A stretch of DNA of 5,001 nt, from NCBI GenBank assembly GCA_025455505.1, contig JALOMK010000194.1:1-5001 (forward strand), given 5' to 3'. Made by a program: the position numbers and the translations under genes. Under the pieces are notes generated by a model. It saw only the letters and a list, made by a program, of their open reading frames with translations, was not told the origin of the DNA and searched no databases. Below are positions 1-5,001 of this stretch, one piece after another (positions within the stretch are counted from its first letter, which is position 1; every line of letters begins with the position of its first letter). This DNA is from Bacteroidales bacterium (GTDB lineage: Bacteria > Bacteroidota > Bacteroidia > Bacteroidales > VadinHA17).

Positions 1-488
1 ATCTTTCCCTGTCTGACAAGAGTTTCAAGGGCTTCCATTGTTTCTGAAACGGGTGTTGCCGGATCGGGCCAGTGTATCTGGTAAAGGTCGATGTAGTCGG
101 TGCCAAGGCGTCGAAGGCTCAGTTCTACATCGCTCATGATCCTCTCCTTTGATGAAAGCCTGTAGATGTCTATATCCTTCCCTGAGTTGTCTTTCGATTT
201 AAAGAAGAATTCTCCGACTGGAACATCCCACACGAGACCAAACTTGGTGAGAATTTCAACCTTGTTTCTTCTTCCCCTGATTGCCTTGCCTGTCAGTTCC
301 TCACTCAGCCCGAAACCGTAGACAGCTGCCGTGTCGATTGTCGTCATGCCGTTATCGATTGCTGCTGCAATTGCATTCACGGCTTCCCTCGAATCGGCTC
401 CTCCCCACATCCATCCTCCTATTGCCCATGCGCCGAAAGCAAGCTCGGAAACATTCACTCCCGATGTACCCAGACTATTGTATTTCAT
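1..488 (-). CDS. Aldo/keto reductase, N-terminal part (cut by left edge)
   Basis: This is the first 162 codons of an NAD(P)H-dependent aldo/keto reductase, a soluble TIM-barrel oxidoreductase that interconverts aldehydes or ketones and alcohols. The ATG at 488-486 opens MKYNSLGTSGVNVSELAFG, a typical family N-terminus. All four catalytic residues are visible: Asp52 (TIDTA), Tyr57 (VYGFG), Lys82 (LTKFG) and His139 (QIHWPDP). The motif GLSEELTGKAI (60-70) and the stretch LRRLGTDYIDLYQIHWPDP (125-143) resemble the IolS/YajO-like (AKR11-13 type) branch rather than the eukaryotic aldose reductases. A stretch at about 88-112 (DVPVGEFFFKSKDNSGKDID) is a longer loop after the lysine strand. Full members are about 310-340 residues, so roughly half lies beyond the left edge. 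The gene follows the HAD hydrolase after 49 AT-rich bases and may be read with it or from its own promoter. No clear Shine-Dalgarno precedes the ATG. The family is secure; the substrate cannot be named. Confidence 0.93.
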   Translation of the reverse strand, partial: MKYNSLGTSGVNVSELAFGAWAIGGWMWGGADSREAVNAIAAAIDNGMTTIDTAAVYGFGLSEELTGKAIRGRRNKVEILTKFGLVWDVPVGEFFFKSKDNSGKDIDIYRLSSKERIMSDVELSLRRLGTDYIDLYQIHWPDPATPVSETMEALETLVRQGK

Positions 489-537
489 ATAAAATCAGAT
501 TAGTATTATTAAATTCAAGTTTACACTTCTTAATATT
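489..537 (-). other. AT-rich gap between HAD hydrolase and aldo/keto reductase
   Basis: Only 8 of these 49 bases are G or C, in sharp contrast to the flanking genes. On the minus strand it runs from the HAD stop to the reductase ATG and ends in TCTGATTTTAT just before the start. There is no GGAGG-like ribosome binding site. A small inverted repeat, AAGT-gtaa-ACTT, is too short to be a terminator and has no T-run after it. The composition suits a promoter or an unstructured leader that aids translation without a Shine-Dalgarno, but no promoter hexamers with good spacing can be defended. Confidence 0.45.
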
Positions 538-1188
538 TCAATCAAGGAGCATCAGGACCTCCTGAGGTACCGTTCCCAGTGAACTGCATATCCAGTCAGC
601 CTCACCCAGTTCATCGGCCCCGAAGGAAGTTGTCAGCGCCAGGCAGCGGCATCCTGCTGTCTTTCCGGCCCTTATTCCGCTCACAGCGTCCTCAACGACA
701 AGGCAGTTTTGAGGCTTAAGTCCCAGCTCCGATGCCGCTTTCAGATAGATGTCAGGAAAGGGTTTCCTTCTCACGACATCCAGTCCTGTAACAATCGCGT
801 CAAATGTTTCAGCCGCAAGGCCGATCTCCCTGAGGTTGATCATCATCTTTACGGTATCGGCACTCGTTGCAAGGGCAAGTTTCATGTCCTTGCTCCTGCA
901 GTGCAGGATGAACTCCTTTGCCCCCGGAAGGGCAGTGAGTTTCCCCTTTACGATCTCATCATAGATGTCGTAGGCACGGGCCTTCATAACTTCAATGTCA
1001 GCATTGAGCCCGTATTTTTCAGCGACACCGCCGAGATACCTGTTCTCACCCATCCCTGTGAATGGGACGAAATCTTCAGGAAGGGCCTTGATCCCATATT
1101 CGCCTAACATCATGATTCCTGCCCTGCAGATGTATTCTTCCGAATCCACAAGCACTCCGTCCATATCAAAGAGTATCCCCTTTATCAT
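538..1188 (-). CDS. HAD-superfamily hydrolase, beta-phosphoglucomutase-like (subfamily IA)
   Basis: A complete 216-residue cytoplasmic HAD hydrolase, a normal length for the beta-phosphoglucomutase/sugar-phosphatase group. Motif I is LFDMDGVLVDSE with nucleophile Asp8 and acid/base Asp10; motif II is ATSA (Thr108-Ser109); motif III is Lys142 in RRKPFPD; motif IV is VVEDAVSGIRAG with Glu166-Asp167. An alpha-helical cap lies between motifs I and II (about 17-88). The cap segment FVPFTGMGENRYLGGVAEKY (40-59) resembles, from memory, the cap of the HAD domain of plant SOQ1 and related proteins. Such enzymes transfer or remove phosphate on small sugar phosphates through an aspartyl-phosphate and Mg2+. 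The ATG shares four bases (ATGA) with the stop of the aldolase gene, so translation is probably coupled, and the start follows directly from motif I. It ends in TGA at 540-538. Phosphatase versus mutase cannot be settled by reading; the sugar-gene setting favours a sugar-phosphate substrate. Confidence 0.93.
   Translation of the reverse strand: MIKGILFDMDGVLVDSEEYICRAGIMMLGEYGIKALPEDFVPFTGMGENRYLGGVAEKYGLNADIEVMKARAYDIYDEIVKGKLTALPGAKEFILHCRSKDMKLALATSADTVKMMINLREIGLAAETFDAIVTGLDVVRRKPFPDIYLKAASELGLKPQNCLVVEDAVSGIRAGKTAGCRCLALTTSFGADELGEADWICSSLGTVPQEVLMLLD
1185..1188 (-). promoter_or_regulatory. ATGA stop/start overlap (translational coupling site)
   Basis: The TGA ending the aldolase (1187-1185) and the ATG of the HAD hydrolase (1188-1186) overlap as ATGA. 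This arrangement usually lets a terminating ribosome restart on the next gene. Upstream bases (CAGGCTCTTCAG) hold no strong Shine-Dalgarno, which makes coupling the more likely way the HAD gene is translated. Confidence 0.7.
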
Positions 1189-1823
1189 CTGAAGAGCCTG
1201 TTTATTTCATTGACCCTTTCGGGTGTAAGGGGTGATTTCTTTCCCATTGACTCTGTAATAAATGTCATTCTTGCTGCATTTTCGAGTACCTCAAGCCTGT
1301 CGAAGGCCTGGAGAAGGCTTTGGCCTGCAGCAACTATGCCGTGATTTTCAAGGAGCAGTATCCCGTTCTGAAACAGATTTTCAGATACTGCTTCGGCGAG
1401 TTCAGCCGATCCCATCAGGGCGTATGGCACAAATACAGGCTCGCCAAGGATAGCACAGGCTTCCGCAGTAAGATTAGTTTCTATTTTACACTTCATTGCT
1501 GTGAAGGCAGTGGCAAAGAGAGGATGAGCATGAACAATGGCATTCACCCCGGGGTGCTTCCTGTAAACTGCAAGGTGCATTTCGCTCTCTATGGATGGTC
1601 TGAGGCCTTGACTATGATTCTCTCCTGTGATGCCAATAAGTGCCACCTCCTTCCAGTTCATCCTTCCCTTGTCTGTGGCTGACGGAGTCAAAGCAATTAT
1701 TTCGTCATTAAGCCTGCAGCTGATGTTGCCTCCCGAGGTTGTCGTCAGCTGCTGCCTGTAGAGTCGCCTCATAAAGCCGGCAACTTCCTTCCTTTCCTTC
1801 CGATACTCCTCTGATTCTGTCAT
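1185..1823 (-). CDS. Class II aldolase/adducin-family sugar-phosphate aldolase (FucA/AraD-like)
   Basis: A complete 212-residue zinc-dependent aldolase or epimerase of the FucA/AraD family, close to FucA in length (about 215). With Met at 1823 as residue 1, the phosphate-binding loop is TTTSGGNIS (27-35), followed by LTPSATDKGRM (45-55). The metal ligands are Glu81 (SIESEMH), His98 and His100 (IVHAHP) and His161 (LLENHGIVAAG). Glu81 also matches the catalytic acid of FucA. Family members cleave ketose 1-phosphates such as L-fuculose 1-phosphate to dihydroxyacetone phosphate plus an aldehyde, or act as 4-epimerases or dehydratases. An ATG at 1865 would add 14 residues but would run 35 bases into the conserved end of the upstream HAD-IIA gene. 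The 1823 ATG starts 7 bases after that gene's TAA and gives MTESEEYRKERKEV, a more natural N-terminus, so I chose it. No Shine-Dalgarno supports either start. Fuculose, ribulose or methylthioribulose phosphate specificity is not decidable here. Confidence 0.92.
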   Translation of the reverse strand: MTESEEYRKERKEVAGFMRRLYRQQLTTTSGGNISCRLNDEIIALTPSATDKGRMNWKEVALIGITGENHSQGLRPSIESEMHLAVYRKHPGVNAIVHAHPLFATAFTAMKCKIETNLTAEACAILGEPVFVPYALMGSAELAEAVSENLFQNGILLLENHGIVAAGQSLLQAFDRLEVLENAARMTFITESMGKKSPLTPERVNEINRLFR

Positions 1824-1830
1824 CTGACTT

Positions 1831-2616
1831 TTACCGGACAAGGTCAACGACTCCTCCCAGGACATACCTGGGCCTGTATGGAAACTGGTCTATTCCCTCC
1901 CTGCTTGTTATTCCGCTTAGCACAAGCAGAGTGTCTATCTCCGACTCAAGGCCGCACCTTACGTCCGTATCCATCCTGTCGCCTATTACTATTGCATCTT
2001 CCCTCTTGATTCCCAGTCGCTTAAGTGCGCTTCGCATCATCAGGGGATTTGGCTTGCCCACGAAGTATGCTTTTTTACCTGTTGCAATTTCTATTGGTGC
2101 GATAAGAGCTTTTGTTGAAGGAGTTATTCCAACTTCCACGGGTCCGCTGACATCGGGATTTGTGCCAATAAGTTTGGAGCCCTTGAGGACGAGATTAACT
2201 GCCTGTTCTATCTTTTCGAAATTGTAGCTGTGAGTGTCACCGACTACAACATAATCGGGATTTACGTTGTTCACGCTGTAACCCACGCTGTAGAGGGCAT
2301 GAATCAGGCCGGCGTCACCGATGACGAAAGCGCTGCCGCCGGGTTTCTGGTTCGCAAGAAAACTTGCCGTTGCGAGTGCACTTGTATAAAAGTGCTCCTC
2401 GCTCACATTTATCCCGAGTCTCTTCAGTTTTTCATGCAGTTCCCGTGGTGTCCGCTCGCTTGAATTTGTAAGGAAAAGGTAGCTTTTCTCAGATTTCTCA
2501 AGCCATTCAAGGAATTCGGGAACTCCCTCAAGCAGTTTATTGCCATGATATATGACTCCGTCCATGTCGATAATGAAACCAGCCTTTGCACGGATGTTTT
2601 CTGCTATATTTTCCAT
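1831..2616 (-). CDS. NagD-like HAD-IIA phosphatase
   Basis: A complete 261-residue HAD subfamily IIA phosphatase, near the length of E. coli NagD (250). It matches NagD along its length in recalled motifs: FIIDMDGVIYHGN (14-26, nucleophile Asp17, acid/base Asp19), FLTNSS (48-53, motif II), HFYTSALATASFL (75-87), PDYVVVGDTHSYNF (120-133), GTNPD (151-155), YFVGKPNP (184-191, motif III Lys188) and VIGDRMDTD (210-218, motif IV). The C2-type cap lies between motifs II and III. NagD itself removes phosphate from UMP and other nucleoside monophosphates; relatives act on p-nitrophenyl phosphate, glycerol phosphate or sugar phosphates. The ATG at 2616 leaves 16 residues before Asp17, slightly more than NagD, and no other good start exists before the motif. 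It lies 60 bases after the E1-like gene and 7 bases before the preferred aldolase start, and ends in TAA. It may be the first gene of a tightly coupled trio. The true substrate is unknown. Confidence 0.94.
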   Translation of the reverse strand: MENIAENIRAKAGFIIDMDGVIYHGNKLLEGVPEFLEWLEKSEKSYLFLTNSSERTPRELHEKLKRLGINVSEEHFYTSALATASFLANQKPGGSAFVIGDAGLIHALYSVGYSVNNVNPDYVVVGDTHSYNFEKIEQAVNLVLKGSKLIGTNPDVSGPVEVGITPSTKALIAPIEIATGKKAYFVGKPNPLMMRSALKRLGIKREDAIVIGDRMDTDVRCGLESEIDTLLVLSGITSREGIDQFPYRPRYVLGGVVDLVR

Positions 2617-2676
2617 TTTTGAATTGTTTGGCGTAAATATAGTAAATGCAGTCCTGCCGAAAAAATCCTTGTACTT
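2617..2676 (-). other. 60-base gap between E1-like gene and HAD-IIA phosphatase
   Basis: This gap is about one-third G+C (20 of 60 bases). On the minus strand it reads AAGTACAAGGATTTTTTCGG, then CAGGACTGCATTTACTATAT and on to CCAAACAATTCAAAA before the ATG. The AAGGA is about 50 bases from the start, so it is not its ribosome binding site. TATATTTA resembles a Bacteroidota -7 element (TAnnTTTG) with a T-run upstream, but the match is imperfect. There is no hairpin with a T-run, so read-through from the E1-like gene is plausible. Confidence 0.4.
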
Positions 2677-5001
2677 TCAGACACCCTCCCTGTTAAGCTG
2701 CAGCGTCTTTGAGGCGGACATGTCAGTTGTTGTTTTATGATCCCTGAGCGGAACTATCTTCTGATGAATTGCATCGAGTATCCATGAGGGCTGCGGGAAA
2801 AAGTATTCCTCCATCTCGTAGGCAGGTGTTATCCAGTTCCTCGATCCGACAACAACCGGAGGAGCATCAAGGTAGTCGAAAGCAAGCTCTGTAATTGTCT
2901 GGGCCATTTCCTTCAGGAACGAACCACGCGATGAGGCATCGCTGGCAAGCACTATCCTGCCTGTTTTCTTCACAGAAGCTATAACAGGCTCATAATTAAA
3001 TGGCACGAGTGATCTTGCATCAATTATCTCGGCGTCCATTCCGTATCTTGAAGCCAGTATCTCCGAGGCCTTTAAAGCCTGGTAAAGTGTGGCTCCTATT
3101 GTCAGGATTGTGATGTCCTTTCCCTCCTTTTTTATGTCTGGTTCACCAAGGGGTATCTCATAATAGCCTTCCGGCACTCCTCCCTTATGGAACATTTCAC
3201 CGATGTCGTATATTCTCTGGCTCTCAAAGAACACGACAGGATCTGTTCCCTGGAGGGCGCTGTTCATCAGTCCCTTTGCATCGTATGGAGTTGCCGGGAA
3301 TACAACCTTCAAGCCGGGAATGTGAGCGGTGAGAGCTGTCCAGTCCTGGGAATGCTGGGCTCCGTACTTCGAGCCGACTGAGACTCTCAGCACAACCGGC
3401 ATTTTAATAAGGTTCCCGCTCATAGCCTGCCATTTCGGAAGCTGGTTGAAAACCTCGTCGCCGGAGCGCCCCAGGAAGTCGCAGTACATGATCTCGGCAA
3501 TAACCCTTCCTCCGCACATTCCATAGCCAATGGCCGTGCCGACAATTGCGCCTTCAGAGATTGGTGAGTTGAATAGTCTCTGGTAGGGGAGGGCTTCCGT
3601 GAGTCCCCTGTATACAGCAAAGGCGCCTCCCCAGTCGCGGTTTTCCTCACCCCATGCCGCTAGTGTGGGATCCTTGTAAAACCTGTCGGCTATGGCCTCA
3701 AAAATTCCGTCACGAAGCTGAAAAAGTTTTGCCTTTGATACAGCTTTGCCTTCGTGGTCGAGATAGAATCTCTCTTTTGCCTTTAGCGACCTGACCCTCG
3801 GGTTTTCCTCAAGAGGCATGAGGGTCAGAGGTTCGCCATCCTCCATCCTGTCAGCAGGAGAGTTGGAGAACATCATTTTGCCTATTGCATCACTGTCGCC
3901 GGCGAGGTTAAGCAGTGGTGATATCTCGTCGTTTATGGCAAGCTTAAGTATCTCTGTCATCAGCTGGCCTGTTGATGAACTGATCGCATCGAGTTCTTCA
4001 GGGGCTGCAATCCCGGCTTCAGCAAGTGTCCGGCCGAATGAGACTATCGAGTCTTCCTTCTGCCAGGCTTCAACTTCTTCCTTCGACCTGTACGATGAGG
4101 CATCTGATGGAGAGTGACCGCTTATGCGGTAGGTAAGTGTGTCGAGAAGGACAGGCCCTCTTTTTGCGAGCAGAAGTTCTTTTTTTCTCCTGAATGCGTC
4201 AATAACAGCAAGGGGATTATAGCCATCGACCCTTTCGGCATGCATAGCTTCGGGATTCACCCCGGCGCCAACTCGCGCAAGGATCCCGTAGCCCATAGTC
4301 TCACCCATCGTCTGACCTCCCATGCCGTATAGATTGTTCATGAAGTTGAAGATGAGGGGCAGTCCTCCCCTGAATTCGCCTTCCCAGAGCGTTTTGTACT
4401 GGTCCATTGTGGCGAAGCAGATGCCTTCCCATACCGGGCCGCAACCCATTGATGCATCGCCTATGTTGCAGACTACAATTCCTGGTTTCCGGTTTATTTT
4501 TTTGTACAGTGCGGCACCCACGGAGATGTCGCCTGAACCGCCTACGATTGCGTTGTTTGGATAGATGCCAAAGGGTGTGAAGAATGCATGCATCGACCCC
4601 CCGAGTCCCTTGTTGAAGCCGTTTTCCCTTGCAAATATTTCGGCAAGGGCGCCATAGAGCAGGAACCTTACTGCAAGTTCAGGCGTGCTTCCTGAGAATC
4701 CTTTCTCAACAACCCTGAGTGCTCCTCCTCCGAAATAGTTTTTCATCACGCGGAGGAGCTCATCGTCGCCGAGCCTGAAAATCGCGGATAGACCCTTGGC
4801 AAGTATCTCGCCGTGGCTGCGGTGCGAACCGAAGATATAGTCGTTAACATCCAGGTTGTAAGCCATTCCTACTGCGGCAGCTTCCTGCCCTATCGAAAGA
4901 TGGGCGGGACCGGGATGGTTGTAGGGAATGCCCTTGTATTCGTTTGTTGTCTTTATTGTGTTGAGCATCGTCTCGAACTCACGGATTATGACCATATCGC
5001 G
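2677..5001 (-). CDS. Fused alpha/beta ThDP-dependent 2-oxoacid dehydrogenase E1-like protein (5' end cut by right edge)
   Basis: At least 774 residues of a protein joining both halves of an E1 (pyruvate/branched-chain/acetoin dehydrogenase type). Residues are numbered from the Met at 4995, but the frame stays open to the edge and [10 protein letters not shown] is a usual internal E1-alpha motif, so the true start is beyond the window. Alpha half (about 1-355): HLSIGQEAA (32-40), [14 protein letters not shown] (55-68), GLGGSMH (130-136), ThDP/Mg motif IGDAS (178-182) with Asp180 to NNLYG (220-224), VDGYN (256-260) and [10 protein letters not shown] (289-298). A linker follows (about 360-425). 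Beta half: [15 protein letters not shown] (478-492) with presumed catalytic Glu481, YCDF (504-507), AQHSQ (546-550), [20 protein letters not shown] (558-577), [10 protein letters not shown] (585-594), then a transketolase-type C-terminal domain (about 625-750). The protein is over 100 residues longer than alpha plus beta usually give, owing to inserts near 75-128 and 195-210. Such E1s decarboxylate a 2-oxoacid and pass the acyl group to lipoyl-E2; no E2 or E3 is in view, so the partner and substrate are unknown. Confidence 0.9.
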   Translation of the reverse strand, partial: RDMVIIREFETMLNTIKTTNEYKGIPYNHPGPAHLSIGQEAAAVGMAYNLDVNDYIFGSHRSHGEILAKGLSAIFRLGDDELLRVMKNYFGGGALRVVEKGFSGSTPELAVRFLLYGALAEIFARENGFNKGLGGSMHAFFTPFGIYPNNAIVGGSGDISVGAALYKKINRKPGIVVCNIGDASMGCGPVWEGICFATMDQYKTLWEGEFRGGLPLIFNFMNNLYGMGGQTMGETMGYGILARVGAGVNPEAMHAERVDGYNPLAVIDAFRRKKELLLAKRGPVLLDTLTYRISGHSPSDASSYRSKEEVEAWQKEDSIVSFGRTLAEAGIAAPEELDAISSSTGQLMTEILKLAINDEISPLLNLAGDSDAIGKMMFSNSPADRMEDGEPLTLMPLEENPRVRSLKAKERFYLDHEGKAVSKAKLFQLRDGIFEAIADRFYKDPTLAAWGEENRDWGGAFAVYRGLTEALPYQRLFNSPISEGAIVGTAIGYGMCGGRVIAEIMYCDFLGRSGDEVFNQLPKWQAMSGNLIKMPVVLRVSVGSKYGAQHSQDWTALTAHIPGLKVVFPATPYDAKGLMNSALQGTDPVVFFESQRIYDIGEMFHKGGVPEGYYEIPLGEPDIKKEGKDITILTIGATLYQALKASEILASRYGMDAEIIDARSLVPFNYEPVIASVKKTGRIVLASDASSRGSFLKEMAQTITELAFDYLDAPPVVVGSRNWITPAYEMEEYFFPQPSWILDAIHQKIVPLRDHKTTTDMSASKTLQLNREGV

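Noticed and set aside
178..182. Idea that GDAS in the E1-like protein (protein residues 179-182) makes it inactive
   Set aside because: The metal-binding Asp and the closing Asn-x-Tyr remain, as do the catalytic His and Glu residues, so loss of activity is not supported; the coordinates here are protein residues, the DNA lies near 4450-4461.
511..537. Possible terminator hairpin after the HAD hydrolase gene
   Set aside because: The only inverted repeat is a 4-base AAGT/ACTT stem with no G+C-rich core and no following T-run.
281..565. Plus-strand open frame of 94 codons opposite the aldo/keto reductase
   Set aside because: It is antisense to a gene with a complete catalytic tetrad, has low-complexity Leu/Ser/Arg-rich content with no known motif, and extends into the AT-rich gap without any start signal.
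709..1107. Plus-strand open frame of 132 codons opposite the HAD hydrolase
   Set aside because: It is a shadow of a gene with all four HAD motifs; the translation looks like no protein family.
1320..1682. Plus-strand open frame of 120 codons opposite the aldolase
   Set aside because: Antisense to the metal-binding core of the aldolase, with no recognisable domain.
2630..2676. Possible Bacteroidota-type promoter (TATATTTA with upstream T-run) before the HAD-IIA gene
   Set aside because: The last base of the -7 motif is wrong, the -33 element is only TTTC, and the spacing is a little short; such matches arise by chance in AT-rich gaps.
538..2679. TGA recoding (alternative genetic code or selenocysteine)
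   Set aside because: TGA ends three genes exactly where family alignments should stop, and no in-frame TGA interrupts a domain.
3420..3650. Second minus-strand frame of 76 codons inside the E1-like gene
   Set aside because: It overlaps the conserved beta-half motifs (PISEGAIVG) in another frame and has Arg/Ser/Thr-rich content typical of an out-of-frame reading.
3818..4117. Plus-strand open frame of 99 codons, Ser/Ala/Ile-rich
   Set aside because: It lies opposite the alpha-beta linker region of the E1-like gene, where loose sequence easily leaves antisense frames open; no start signal or domain.

Overview
The window carries five protein-coding genes, all on the minus strand and read right to left. 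They are packed with almost no non-coding DNA; the longest gap is 60 bases. Both end genes are cut by the window edges. I see no RNA gene, insertion sequence, CRISPR array, tandem repeat or convincing terminator.

Layout in transcription order (right to left): (1) 5001-2677, a large thiamine-diphosphate (ThDP) dependent 2-oxoacid dehydrogenase E1-like protein with alpha and beta halves fused, missing its N-terminus at the right edge; (2) a 60-base gap; (3) 2616-1831, a NagD-like HAD-IIA phosphatase; (4) 1823-1185, a class II (FucA/AraD-type, zinc-dependent) sugar-phosphate aldolase, 7 bases after gene 3; (5) 1188-538, a beta-phosphoglucomutase-like HAD hydrolase, overlapping gene 4 by ATGA; (6) a 49-base, very AT-rich gap; (7) 488-1, the N-terminal half of an aldo/keto reductase with its full catalytic tetrad, cut by the left edge.

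The middle three genes (HAD-IIA, aldolase, HAD-I) are so tightly joined that they are very probably one translationally coupled unit. Family knowledge suggests a sugar-phosphate theme: an aldolase that splits or makes a phosphorylated keto-sugar, two phosphatases that could remove phosphate from sugar or nucleotide phosphates, and a reductase that could act on the aldehyde or keto product. The E1-like protein would handle a 2-oxoacid or related ThDP substrate. No E2 (lipoyl acyltransferase) or E3 gene lies in the window, so whether it serves a classical dehydrogenase complex is open. The shared pathway is inference, not shown by the sequence.

Organism: base composition is moderate (by eye, near half G+C in coding regions), and TGA is used as a real stop by three of the four visible gene ends, so the code is standard. 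None of the four visible starts has a clear Shine-Dalgarno sequence. That, plus a fused E1 alpha/beta gene, would fit a Bacteroidota/FCB-type bacterium, but this is a weak guess.
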